Assembly: GCA_030267565.1 (NCBI GenBank)
Contig: BRXU01000002.1
Span: 3,843,501 to 3,907,500 of the forward strand
DNA: 64,000 nt
Direction: 5' to 3'
Source of the DNA: Pleodorina starrii
Taxonomy: Eukaryota; Chlorophyta; Chlorophyceae; Chlamydomonadales; Volvocaceae
The translations under genes were made by a program, and so were the position numbers. The notes under the pieces were generated by a model. It saw only the letters and a list, made by a program, of their open reading frames with translations, searched no databases and was not told where the DNA came from. Shown piece after piece: positions 11,152 to 22,740 of this stretch (its first letter is position 1; every line of letters begins with the position of its first letter).

Positions 11152-13185
11152 GGCCGCCGCGGCCCTGAATGGGAGCTTTGCCGCGTGAGGGGCCGGCAGC
11201 GGCTGCTGGATGGGTGGGTGCGGACACGAGGGAGAAGCCGGCGGGCCGCTGGCCATGGCACCATGACCGCGGCTGCACCCTGGGCTCGGCCCCCGCCGCC
11301 TGCGCCTCCGCTTGCTGTGGGGTCGTTCAGCTCTCGAGCTGCACTTGCATAGGGAGGAGCAAATGAGGCTTGCGCCTTGCACGGCTCCCTTCGGAATTCT
11401 TCTAATACGCTGCATTTGTGCCGTAGGATGTAGTTGTGGTGGGACCGTTCGAGTGTGTTGGGCCGTCCTCGGCGTTTGGCCTCGCTCGGGGTGCCGAAGC
11501 GGTGGGACAGGGTTTTGGTTGTCCGCTTATGACCCTGGCCGGTTGATGTACCCAGACGGAGTCGACTCCTGGCTGCTTTCAGCCAGCTTTGAAAGAGCTC
11601 TGCCCGGCCCAGGTGACCGGGCAGACCAGGTGGGCCGGGCCATCCGTCGCTTGCGCTATGGGTGGGGATGCGGCGCTGGATCCCCTCGTCGCAGCTCACA
11701 AGCGCTGGCGGGCGGGCTGTGGTGCCTATCCGCTGCAAAAAAGCAGCCGCGTGTACGCCTGGTGACAGGGCCGTCGCCGGTGTCTCTTCCGGCTGCAAGG
11801 GGAGTCGTCGTTTGACGCCGCTGGTGCTGTTGCAGCAGCTGTGATAGGTAACACTGGCCACCACTGCTCGTGTTGCGCCGGGCTCGTTTGCACGGGGAAG
11901 TAAGTGACTGATGGCGGCCATGTGCTCGCCGGAGCGATGCTTCCAGGGCTGTTTCGAGTCTGTCCCGTCCAGCCCCATCCCGCTCGTGCCTGCCTTGTCT
12001 CCACCTTGCTGATGTCGTTGCACTTGCCGCGTGGGTGGCGCTCCTGACCGTAATTCTTGACGCAAGCAGTCTAGGTCCTGGGGGGGAGCTGGCTGCCGCG
12101 TGAGCGCGCCCTGTCGACGGCGGTGTTTGTCGCCGGTTACGGGGCGGGGCCGCGCCGCGCGGCGGGGCCGAGGGCTCTGGGGAATGGGTGCAGACGCACG
12201 CGAGATCCCCGGCGCTTGGCGCTGGGCGAGCGCGCTCCCGGGTGATGTCCCGCTCGCGCTCCGCCCAGCTCGGTTCGTTGTGCCAGCCGGAGAGTGTTGG
12301 GACATGCCCACGCGCCACAGTTAACGTACATCGAGTCTCCTGTGCCGTGTCTGCGTTTTGTGGTGTGGGGGAGGCACGGGAGTGCTGCCGCGCGGTGACA
12401 CACTGGGCCCGAAACTGAAGCTGTCGAGGCAATAAAATCTGTGAAGTCAGCGGGAACGTTGGGGCGGGCGGGCTTGCAGGCACGGTGCGGGCCCCCGCAC
12501 AGTTTCAGAGCCTTTGGTCAGGGCGGCAGCGCGCGGGGTGTGGTTTCGGTGGGTTCACTTGGGCCTGGAATGAGCAACTCCCTCACCCGGCCGGGGTCGG
12601 GCTCCTAGATTCGTAGACACTTGCCTGCACTCACCCCCTCCTGTCGCGTATGCTCGGCCTCTTCGGGTTAGTAGTACGGGGGCCTCTGGAAGGCGGCAGG
12701 CGCAAACGGCGCCCGTGGCCTCTGGCGCCGCGGCTGGGAGCCAGGTGCGGGTCGCTGCCCTTCAATGGGGGCGGGGGCAGACACCAAGCTACGGATGGCG
12801 GGTCGGGAGAGGTTGATTGAGAGGATGTGGTCATTGGAGAGGGAGGCTGGCTATGCGCTATGGCTGGTTGAAGCAGGGGGATCCGGCGGGGCAGCGGGAA
12901 CAGGTAGAGCGGCCGGAACTGAGAGTGGGCCGAGAGAAGGTTATGGCTCTACCCTGGGCGGGCGATGGTGAAGGGAGCGCAGCGGCGGCCTCGGCACACG
13001 GTTCGCCGGGGACCCGCCGGGGGCTTGCGCGGCGGGCGCGCATCTGCTGGCTGCTTTCCACGTCGAGGTTCTCTGGTTTCACTGCCGCCCAGGATGGTTC
13101 AGGTTTCATCACCACTGCTCAGGACGAGGATGACATGCACCCGGGGGATGCCGCGCTGGGTGTTGTGGCGGGCGTTCGGAGTTGG

Positions 13186-13215
13186 GTATCGTACCTCCTG
13201 GTATCGTACCTCCTG
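13186..13215. repeat. 15-bp tandem duplication
   Basis: GTATCGTACCTCCTG occurs twice head to tail without spacing. No gene overlaps it. Confidence 0.9.
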
Positions 13216-15133
13216 GTCGTCGTGCATCGCATATACGCAGACGACAGCGCGACGGGCAGCGCGGCTGCCCTGGCCCCCTGACCCGCCGAATTGCTAGGTT
13301 CGCTGCAATTCGGTTGCAGCTTTCCCGTTTGCCAAGATAGCAGGTTGTTGTGCGACGGAGTAATAATATGGCTGTTTGTTTGTTTGTTTGCTGACACTCC
13401 TTACTATATATACCGTCTGAATTGAGTTCGCTCACCTTTTGTGGCGGGGCTTTGCGCCAGAAGCTTAACCTTGTTTGTGGCAGATGTTGGGCCTGAGTTG
13501 GGGTGGAGGCTGGCTGGCGATACATTGCAATGACTTGAGGACGAAAACTTCAGGGATGGGGAAACCATGGATTGACTGGGATGAGCGCTTTTGCGTGTTA
13601 CTGTGCAGTGGCGGTGGTGCCGCTGCCACGCACATGGGGGACATGCATAGGGGTAGCATGGGGGCAGGCATGCAGGCCGGTCGTGTGTTCGTGGCTGTCT
13701 GCGCGTGTATGCGTGTGTGTTTTGCGGGTTTGCTTGCCGGATAAGCAGACCCAAACCCGGCAAGATACTGTGGCCGTACGTGCTGGTGTGGTGCGCATGT
13801 GTGAGGAGCTGAGGACGGTTTGGGATGGTGGGCCGGGGTGCCTACGGCTGGTGCCAAGGATTGGCAACTGTATAACACAGCCTAGCGGGCCGAGGCGCCC
13901 GATGGGGCTGCGGGAGCGCGGCTGCCGGGTGCTGCGCCAGTGCCGGGCCGCTATGCCGAGCTCAGGCCAGGGCAACCCCTCGCGCGTGCCCACCGCTCCT
14001 CTCGCTTTGGCCGGCCCCGGCCGCGTGATCGCAGCGCGCGCGTTACCACCGGCGGTGCAGCTGCGCGCGCGGCGGCTGCTGCTGCGCGGCCGCGGCGGCT
14101 GTCGCGCGTGCGGCAACCTGTCTCTTTGTCCCCAGTCAGGATTTGCCCTTTACTGTAGTGGTAGCGCGGCCGCGTTGCTGTAGGAGAGAAGAGCAATCCG
14201 GTGCGTTTCGTTGTCCCTGTTCCGAGGCTGATGGAAGTGTACGGCCGTTGACGACACGACGCCCCCCATCTGCGTCCGCGTCGGTGTGTGCTGTCCGTCA
14301 AAGTGTCCCCAGCCTCTGTGCGCACTGTGCCACCTTCGATGAGTTGATGACGATCACTTGATCCATCAAGTTTAATGCCCGATGAATTACGCTTGTGCTG
14401 CGGCGTTCTTATTACGGTAGTTGTACGGTGATTGTACGGCTGCTGTCTGCTCTGTGGGCTCCTAGATTTACGGGGCCCGGTCCGCGTTGCTGCGAGAGCG
14501 CGTGATGTGTCGTGCGGGCCGGCGGGGCGACATCATAGAATGCTCAGGGCGGCTCGTCGCATGAGGTGGTTTAGGAGCGCGATGCGCGGTGCTGCAGTCG
14601 CTTCAGACAGCGCGCTGGCGCCCGCATCTATTACTTCAAATCCAATTCATTCTCAGCATTGTGCGCTTTGGTATCTGCTACAGGCGCACGGTCTGCGCCT
14701 TGATGGAGTTTTGCCACCGAGGAAAACAGGAGGCAGGCTCGGTCTTTGTTTATCGTACACGTTGTAAAGAGAAGCACAGGCGCCGGCACCGATCTGCGGG
14801 AGGGCTGAATGCGTGCGGGGGGATCTCAATCACGCGGGGTGTCATACATGTTCCATAATGCGCGCGAAGGACACGCCAGATCCTGGGGTTGAGTGACGGC
14901 GTGTTAAGGCCTTGCCGCTGCGGGTGCTGCGAATGTATCGCACCGTGCTGTTTTGCATTCCGCGCGTTGTCAGCAGCCCCAGCACTCGCAGCTTGCCACA
15001 CCGAACCTGGCACGCCCCACAGGGTCCTATCAGCTGTTGAGCAGCCCTGGACGGGTGGCTGCTGAGGTGAACCGTTCTGTCGGCAAAAGTGCTCACCCTG
15101 CGTAGCTACATGAACGGGTATCTAAGCAGACCT

Positions 15134-15207
15134 CTGCGACGGCCGACTGATGGCCCAGTGGTCATTCCGGGTGATTCCTGTCGGTCAGCCTTGGACGGCC
15201 GTCGCAG
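15134..15207. repeat. 12-bp inverted repeat
   Basis: CTGCGACGGCCG at 15134-15145 is the exact reverse complement of 15196-15207. It lies about 65 bp before a second, longer stem, which may mean one folded element such as a MITE remnant. No flanking target duplication was recognised. Confidence 0.8.
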
Positions 15208-15272
15208 CGCGCCCTGGCCTTGTCCTGGCCAGCTCACCCGGTTGATGCAGGATATGTATCTCACCTTTAAAC

Positions 15273-15312
15273 GCCCATGTAGCCGTTTGTAGGCCCAACC
15301 GGCTACATGGGC
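15273..15312. repeat. 13-bp perfect stem-loop
   Basis: GCCCATGTAGCCG (15273-15285) pairs exactly with 15300-15312 around a 14-nt loop. It lies about 240 bp upstream of paralogue A. It could be the terminus of a small transposable element or a structured RNA; nothing in the sequence decides. Confidence 0.85.
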
Positions 15313-15549
15313 TTATTGGATTCAATTTAACGATGTAAAGTACGTGCCGCTCCATCGCGGTGCGTTTCATGCGCGTTTCACGTCGTCGTGCGCGTCATGC
15401 CGTGCCATGCTCAGCAGGACGTTGAAGACGCCTCTGCGCTGTGCCTCTGTAATCCTTATCCGCATTTACTACAAGAACAAGACCTTATGATAATCTGACA
15501 GAAAGCAGTTTTTGCGGCGTTTTACGTATTGCAGCGCAAAACTGGGACG

Positions 15550-18500
15550 ATGACTCTGACGATGTCGCCGCCTTCGGTTCCTCTGCTTCCATACCAAAAG
15601 GTCGTTAACTGTGTCCTCATAAAGAAGTCGGAATGTATTAGTTTGATGCGAACACATGCGTTCCTCCATGCGTTCCTGAAAGACGAGGCCCAGGGTCTGA
15701 GGCTCTCTCTTTCTGGCGCCTTCATCGCGATTCGGACAACATCTGCCGCTATTATTATTCGGCGGCTGCTTCCTTCAGGTGAGTGTAGAGGGCTTGCAAG
15801 CGACGCGATGGCGCTTCCCAAGCTCCCTCGTGAAAATGGCGCACCTTGATGACTTTGCGCCCATGCGATTTGTGCTCATATATGCAGAAGGTGCTGCCAG
15901 AACTGGCGGGGCATGGGTGCTGACCGAGGGCGGAGCCGAGGGCGCGGGCGAGGAGCACCCATTGGAGTCCGTGCTGGAGGATGATCCCACCGAAGAACAG
16001 TGGAAGGAGGCTTGTGCGGAGTTCGTGAAAGGGATTATGCAAGGCCAGCTGGGCCACATTTTCATGCGCGAGGTAAGGGCCGGCCGTAGCCCAGCCGCCG
16101 CCGGAGCCCCTCCCCTCTCCCTGCGTCCAACGACACGCGAGATGCTGACGGTCCCTGGCACTGCTGACACACATGCACACATGCCGCTACCTCGCTGCTT
16201 GCTCACTGACCTCAGATCAAGGCCACGAGCGAGCGCCTCGCCCGGCTGCAGAGGTGTACGGATGTGCTGGCCGTGTACGGAGCTGTAGCGCCGGGGCAGG
16301 GCCCAGGCGGCTCACAGGACGGGGACCTCGATGTACGGCTGTACGACGGGCTGCGGTACGCGCTGCGCGCGCCCGCTATGCATGAGGGCATCTGGTCGCG
16401 CTGGTGCACTGAGCTGCGCAAATGCATTTGGGGCCTCGAGTCGGCGCAGCGGGTCGCCAGCCATGGCTGCCTGGATTCTCCCGCCCAGCAGCTGCCGGAA
16501 CAGCAGCCGCTGTCGCTGGAGCAACACCAGACCCTGAAGCAAGAGTGGCCACCGGAGCAGGCCCATCAGCCGCTGCCGCCGGTCCAGCAGGCGCCCCTGG
16601 ACCCGACCTGGGCAAACGGTGGCGACGGGGCTCAAGATCCCGTCGGGGGAAGTGCCCGCGGGGAATGGCAGACACATCGGCACGCTGATGGCCATGTAGG
16701 GGCGGCGTCGGCACAGGCGCGGGTGTGCTCCGGGGCGGCGGCCACGGGCGAGGCGCCGCTGCCACGAGGCGGCGCGGCGAGGCCAGCAGCAGTGCCGGCT
16801 GCCCCCTCGCCTGCCGCCGCATGCGACGTCCCGGTCACTTTGCCCGCCTCCGATCTCAACGCGGGAGGGCTGTCGGTGGCGGTGCGCGGGGAGAAGCCCG
16901 GGGCTGGCAAGGACGTGTTGCCGCTGCCGGCGCCACCTATATCACCGGTTTCGGGCGCAACGGCCGTCCAGGACACGGGGGCCACGGCGGCGTGCGACGA
17001 GTCGCCGCGAGAAGTCGACGACGCTGCGTTCCTCCACCGCCGTCGCCACAGCGGCCTGAATTTCCACGCGCGCTCATGCTCACGCTCGCCGCCACGACCA
17101 CCGTCGCCACTGTTCCCACCATCGCCTCGGCGCCGGAAGTACGACATGACGGTCCACGATGCCGAGGGCTCATCGCAGCGCACATTGCCGCAACTGCGGC
17201 CGCCCCGGCGTTACAGATCACGCTCCCGATCTCGATCCGGATCCCGATCTGGATCCTGGTCGCGTTCCCGCTCGCCGCGGCGGCTGGAGCACGGATCCAG
17301 GCCCCGGTCAGGTTCCAGATCTGCGTCGCCCAGGCCACACGGACCGAACGGGCCAGGCAATGGCGGTGGCGGTTACTTGACTCCGCGCGGCAGCGGCGGT
17401 GGTGTGTTGGGGGTCTCTGACCGGCCGTATCGGCCTCCCGGGGAGCCCCGAACATGGACGAGCAAGGAATGGTCGGAGGCTGTGCTCCGCTTCCTGAAGA
17501 GCCAGCCGGGAGGCTGCGCGGAGGTGGTGCAGCTAAGAAGGTGTGTTTCGACCCGGGCAGGGGGCAGTGGCGTGCTCTTGGAAAGCCACTCCTCCCATCC
17601 CATCCCTGTAGTCGTGCGTCTTGCAGGCTGTCTCCTTGTGCAAGGCTTGTCGCACTCTTCACTCACTCCGCTCCCCGTGCCGCCGCTGCGACGTTCCGGC
17701 GGCTGTTGTCTGCGCCCGTTTGGCAGGGTCGGCCTGGAGATACCGCCGCACCTGCTCGACCTGTCAGGCAGGCGGCCGTCCGGTTTCCTGTACAGCTTCC
17801 CGAAGCTGTGGACCGTTTCGGAGAAGTCCACCACCGCCCGCGGCATGACCCTCACCGCACTGCCGTCTGCCACCGAGGCCCATGCCGACGGCGGCGCCGG
17901 GGGCGCAGTTGGCAGCGGCAGCACGAGCGGCGAGCCACAGGAGCGGCGGCGGCGGAGGGACCGAGAGGAGCGGGAGCGTGAGACGGAGGAGGAGTGGGAG
18001 AGGGAGCGGGCGCGCGGCCGGGAGCGGAAGCGAGAACGGCGGGAGTTGGATGGAGAGCAGGGTCAGCCGCAGGGGCGCGCGGGAGGTCGACCTGACGGCT
18101 GCGACGACGGCGGCTGCGGCGACATCCCGCTGGTAGGGATGTCCAGCCACGAGGCGGCCTATGTGAGCCGGCTCGTCAAGCTCCTGCGCACCATGCCCCA
18201 GGGAGTCGCCACCCCAGACCTGCGCAGGTGGGTGGGGCGGGACGTGACGAGGGGAGGGGCATCGGGGCCGGGCGTGAAGGGGGGTGTTGCGCTGGTGCTG
18301 CGTGCGTTGGCGACAGGCACCAGCCGGCCAGGGGAACGCTGCACGACGGGAGGAGGAAGATGCGGAAGCGGGACTTCCGTATCGTAGGGTGAGGGAGGTG
18401 CACGCTCCCTTCCTCTCGTTGAGCGACCCGTGGCTGCGTGCGCCATCGGACCGCCTGGGGACTTTGGGCACGTAGCGCGCCTTGCGTACGGTCGTATGGA

Positions 18501-18858
18501 TGGCACACGACGCGGATCGCCCGCAGCCGCGCATGCTTTCCTGCTTGCCGCACCCCAACCTCGCGTCGGCTTTCGGCTAGCTACTCCGTCCCCTCTCGGG
18601 CCCCCGAGTGCATTCGACCGCCAGGCACACCCGACACGACACAACACAACACGACACGACACACACAGACGCGCACACGCACACGCACAACCACACACAC
18701 GCAGGCACCACCTGCTTGTTCCGCCGGAGGTCCACGGCGGCCGCAAAGTGACCCAGTGGTTTAAGCGGCACCGCAACCTGTGGCATGTCAGCATGGACAA
18801 GCCCGTCATGGTGCAGCTGAGGAGCCAGTACATGCCCGCGCCGACCGGCGGCAGATAG
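15550..18858 (+). CDS. Paralogue A: RS-rich protein with duplicated C-terminal domain, unrecognised family
   Basis: Five exons in phase: 15550..15778, 15888..16072, 16216..17540, 17727..18227, 18705..18858; 797 aa. Exon 1 encodes a short basic N-terminal segment. Exons 2-3 encode a helical region (DDPTEEQWKEACAEFVKGIM, then LYDGLRYALRAPAMHEGIW) followed by Gln/Pro-rich and Arg-Ser dipeptide stretches near residues 450-500. Exons 3/4 and 4/5 each encode a similar 65-residue unit (...FLKSQPGGCAEVVQLRR / VGLEIPPHLLD...LWTVSE and ...LLRTMPQGVATPDLRR / HHLLVPPEVHG...LWHVSM). A 100-residue charged RE/RD-rich linker joins them. RS dipeptides and charged linkers are typical of nuclear RNA-processing proteins, but that is inference; no RRM is seen. 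The start is chosen because it aligns with copy C over 'M-L--SP--VPLLP'. First of three tandem copies. Confidence 0.82.
18631..18704. repeat. CA-rich microsatellite in last intron of paralogue A
   Basis: A run of ACAC and CGACA units immediately precedes the acceptor of exon 5 (18705). Paralogue C's corresponding intron lacks it, so the repeat postdates the duplication or was lost in C. Confidence 0.85.
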
Positions 18859-20236
18859 GTCCGCCACTGGAGCACGTCCTGACGCTCCAGTTCGTTGCGC
18901 CCTGCGGGGGTGCTGGCCAAGGGCCGCGTTGGCTCGGGGGTGCTGGCGCGGCCGAGGGTGCGGGGACATCGGCTCGAGTCGAGCGCTCAGCGGGCGAGCG
19001 ATGCTGCTTATTCTTCCAGTACAAGGAGCATGTGCGATGTAATCGTCTGTGTGCCGGGTTTGTTTGTTTGTTTGTTCGTGAGTGTGTGAGTGTGTACGTG
19101 TGCGGCCGGAACACGGCGCGTCGTTTCTTCAATGGATTGCAGTGTGGTTTACCTTGAATCGGTGGCGCAAGGGAGGGAGGGAGACGGCGGGCTTGGGGAT
19201 CGGTGGCGGGGTTGGGGGACAAGCGGCGTGTTGGCCCCTGCAGAACCATGGGGAGTCATTCCCCCTGCAGGTCACCGTTTCACTGTCCGGTCCGTCCTGT
19301 TGGCTGGCAGCGGGCGAGCCGTTGCGGCTGGCCCATTGCTTGGTGGGACACAACGGCAGGATGGATGTATCGGGGCAGGGGCAGGGGCGCCATGGGCGGA
19401 CGCCGGGCGGGTCCGCCCCATGGCGCCCTGCCCGGCCACATCCTGCCGTTGCGTCCCACGAACGAGCGGGTGTGTACCTCGCGTTGTGTGTTGTGTTGTG
19501 TGGTTGGCGTCTGAATGGCGGTTGCCGGTGGGAGCTGGCCCGCCCACCGGTGCGCTGCGGATCGAGCGACAGACGTAGGTCCAGGGGCGCACGCCGCACG
19601 GTTATGCAGCTGCAGCAAAGCTGTACAGCGTGCGGTGGGCGTTGTTATTTTTTTGCAGGCGGTTGATGGGTTGCACTGCCGATCTGTTGGACATTGTCGT
19701 GCCGTGTACAATATGCACTGGGTTTGCATGGCAGTTCTGCCAACATTTCCGTCGTGCTGAGCCCCATGTCATGGACAGGCTACAGCGACCGTAATGCGTT
19801 TGAGAGATTGTGACAGCTGCGTGGCAGGAGGGTGGGCCCAGGGGGGGGGCCCGGATGGTCGCAGCAGTGATGTTGGCGGTAGCGGTTACAGATGTGGGCA
19901 GCAGCACGTCAAAACTGGTCAGGCATGGCTTAGTTATTGTTGTGATGGTTTATTACAGACAGCATTATTTCGTGCTGCACACCTCTTCATTCCCGGCGTT
20001 ATGCAGCAGTTGGATGAGTGATTTCCTCCTCCTTTCGGTTTTATTTGCAGTACGGCAACATACGGCGTGGACTGACGGTTGATACATTTGCGGCACATAG
20101 ATACAGTTGTCTTATTAGAGGCATGTCCGCCGCGACAACCACACGGTTTCTCATTATGTCACGTTCGTTCGTGGTGGGTCGTCATCGGTGTGCGAGGCAA
20201 CGTTAACAGCCCAATTTCCATACATTATATAAAACA
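18859..20236. other. Spacer between paralogues A and B
   Basis: It holds the A 3' UTR with TGTAA at 19038, a (TTTG)n tract at 19058-19075, and the B upstream region. No further exon is supported. Confidence 0.55.
19038..19042 (+). terminator. TGTAA poly(A) signal of paralogue A
   Basis: First TGTAA downstream of the paralogue A stop (18856-18858), giving a 3' UTR of about 0.2 kb. Confidence 0.55.
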
Positions 20237-22537
20237 ATGCCACCTCCTTTAAATCGACTACTGCCGCTGTCCGAGGTCATAACCTTTATCCTCTTGAAAC
20301 GTTCGGAGGTTATCTGCTTGGCCCGAGCCCAAACATTTTTGGAGAGCGTGTCAGAATCTCTGAAATTGGACACAGCAGCGCGCCTAGGGCTTGCTGGGTT
20401 CGTCGCAATTCGGTCTAAATGCGGTACAACAATTGTCCGGCGGCTGCGCTCTCTAGGTGAGGGCAGCGGAACAATCGTCGCCAAGCTCAGGCGGAATTTT
20501 CATAACGCATCGACGCCCCCCCGTTGTGCGCCTGATTGTGCAACGACGTGTTGGCACGCTTGTGTACGTAGAAAGCGGCGCCAGAACTGGCGGGGCACGT
20601 GTGCTGACCGAGGGCGGAGCCGAGGGCGCGGGCGAGGAGCACTATTTGGAGTCCGTGCTGGAGGATGATCCCACCGAAGACCAGTGGAAGGAGGCTTGTG
20701 CGGAGTTCGTGAAAGGGATGATGCAGGGCCAGCTGGGCCACATTTTCATGCAGGAGGTAAGAGCCGGCCGTAGCCCAGCCGCTGCCGGACAGTCGGAGCC
20801 CCTCCCCTCTCCCTTCGCCCAACGACACGCGAGATGCTGACGGTCCATGGCACTGCTGACGCACATGCACACATGCCGCTACCACGCTGCTTGCTCACTG
20901 ACCTCAGATCAAGGCCACGAGCGAGCGCCTCGCCCGGCTGCAGAGGTGTGCGGATGTGCTGGCCGTGTACGGAGCTGTAGCGCCGGGGCAGGGCCCAGGC
21001 GGCTCACAGGACGGGGACCTCGATGTACGGCTGTACGACGGGCTGCGGTACGCGCTGCGCGCGCCCGCTATGCATGAGGGCATCTGGTCGCGCTGGTGCA
21101 CTGAGCTGCGCAAATGCATTTGGGGCCTCGAGTCGGCGCAGCGGGTCGCCAGCCATGGCTGCCTGGATCCTCCCGCCCAGCAGCTGCCGGAACAACAGCC
21201 GTTGGAGCAACACCAGACCCTGAAGCAAGAGTGGCCACCGGAGCAGGCACATCAGCCGCTGCCGCCGGTCCAGCAGGCGCCCCTGGACCCGGCCTCGGCA
21301 AACGGCGACGACGGAAGTGCCCCCGGGGAATGGCAGACACACCGGCACGCCGATGGCCATGTAGGGGCGGCGGTGGGGACAAGGGGCGGCGTTGATTCCG
21401 CTTCCGATTGCGACGCGGCATTGGTGTCGGCACCTGTGCGTGGGGACGACGATGAGATGCAGCCGTCGCGTTTTAAGTCGCCGGTTTCCCGCGCAGACGC
21501 CTTTCAGGACACTCGGCCCACAGCGGCACGACCAGGAGGAGCCGACGAGGCAATACTCCGTCGCCGTGACGCCGGCCATGCCTCCCGTTCCCGCTCGCCG
21601 CCTCGGTTGCCGTCGCCGGTGTTGCCGCCATCGCCTCGGCGCCGGCAGTACCCGGTAACAGCGGAAGGCGACGGAGCCCCCGGCCCATCACAGCGGACAC
21701 CGCCGCAGCCTCGCCCCCAGTCACCGCTGAGATTCCGGTCCCGACCCAGATCCCGATCGCGGTCCCGATCGCCGCGGCGGCCGGAGAGCGGATTCAGGCC
21801 CCGGTCTCCTCCTGTGGGCGTGTTTGGGGTCTCCGACCGGCCGTATGGGCGGACCGGGGAAGCCCATAAATGTACGGAGGAGGAGTGGTCAGAGGCGGTG
21901 TTCCGCTTCCTGACGAGCCAGCCGGGAGGCAGCGCGGAGTTGAGCGAGCTAAGGAGGTGCGTTTCGACCCGGGCAGGGGGCAGTGGCGTGCCGAGTCGGG
22001 GTGTGGGGGCGGCAGCGCGCGGACGAGGGGCGTCATGTGATGCAATGTATGGGTGTGGAGATTGGGCACGCGCCGTGTCCCATCGTCCAGAAGGGGCGCT
22101 TCCCGGGCGGTGGAGACAAAAGAGCCAATGCCTGCTACGGGGGCCTGCGCTAGGTAGACGCGTGCTTGGTTGGTTGGTCGGTTGTGGCGTTGGCAAAGGA
22201 AGCCGCCCTCCGCGTCTTCCCTCCCCGGTCACCGCTTAATTAGTGGGACTGCGTCTTGCGCGTTGGCCATGCACGGTAAGAGCCCCGAATCCCGAATCCC
22301 GATTTCGGAGACCATCGGAACACCGACTATCGGAACCTCAGAACCGTGTGCTCCCGGCTGCCGTACCGCCGCGTGGGTGGTTTCTTCTGCAGGCGTGGGC
22401 TGGGCATTCCGAACCACTTGCTGGAGGCGTCCGGCAAACGTCCGTCCGGCTACCTGTACAAGTTCCCGAGGCTGTGGACAGTTTCGTCGGATAAGCGCGC
22501 CGCCACCCGCGGCATGATCCTCACCGCACTGCCGTGA
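20237..22537 (+). CDS. Paralogue B: truncated member of the RS-rich family
   Basis: Four exons in phase: 20237..20456, 20572..20756, 20908..21956, 22393..22537; 532 aa. Organisation matches A and C through the first of the two C-terminal units (GLGIPNHLLEASGKRPSGYL...RGMILTALP), then TGA follows where A and C continue with SATEAHADGG. The charged linker and the second unit are therefore missing. Exon 3 is also about 280 bp shorter, losing part of the low-complexity centre, but keeps RS dipeptides. Exon 2, intron 2 and the start of exon 3 are almost identical in nucleotides to A and C, whereas exon 1 is not. Splice sites and frames are intact, so it may be expressed as a shortened protein. A 5'-intact pseudogene is the alternative. 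A TGTAA lies at 23102. Confidence 0.78.
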
Positions 22538-22740
22538 CGGCCGACGGATGCGGCACCGGCGGCACCAACGCGCGACCAGCGGTGGCGGCGGCGGCAGCGT
22601 CGCAGAGTCGCAGCGTCGGGAGCAGCTGCACGGAGAGGAGCGGGAGCGTGAGGCGGAACACGGAGGGGGACACGGAGAGGAAAAGGGCGCGTGAGCGGGA
22701 GTGAGAGCGGGAGCGGGGCTAGAAGCGAGCGTGCATGGCA
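22538..22740 (+). pseudogene. Decayed remnant of the paralogue linker exon
   Basis: Directly after the B stop codon, the DNA still resembles the A/C linker (ggcggcggcagcg then GGAGAGGAGCGGGAGCGTGAG, as in the RE-rich stretch) but is out of frame and rearranged. This shows that B once extended further and lost its 3' half by mutation rather than being a primitive short form. Confidence 0.6.

Larger units (their letters stand above)
11152..15549. other. Gene-poor interval with simple and inverted repeats
   Basis: No gene recognised on either strand. The first part is presumably the DGD1 3' UTR, although the first TGTAA is at 14763. An AATAAA is at 12431. GC-rich open frames on both strands have unnatural composition and no splice logic. 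A 15-bp tandem duplication sits at 13186-13215, a (TTTG)n tract at 13373-13390, and two inverted repeats at 15134-15312. Confidence 0.5.

Noticed and set aside
10291..12311. Long minus-strand frames across the DGD1 3' exons and downstream
   Set aside because: Arg/Pro/Ala-biased antisense shadows of GC-rich coding and UTR sequence, with no domain.
12431..12436. AATAAA as the DGD1 poly(A) signal
   Set aside because: Green algae of this group mainly use TGTAA. One AATAAA in 4 kb is expected by chance. Left unassigned.
15888..16072. Reading exon 2 of the RS-rich paralogues in the frame giving RGRSRGRGRG
   Set aside because: Only the frame LTEGGAEGAGEEHPLESVLE keeps phase with exons 1 and 3 in all three copies.
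17460..18858. Calling the duplicated unit a LOTUS/OST-HTH domain outright
   Set aside because: Only the general helix-strand pattern fits; diagnostic residues could not be matched without a profile search.
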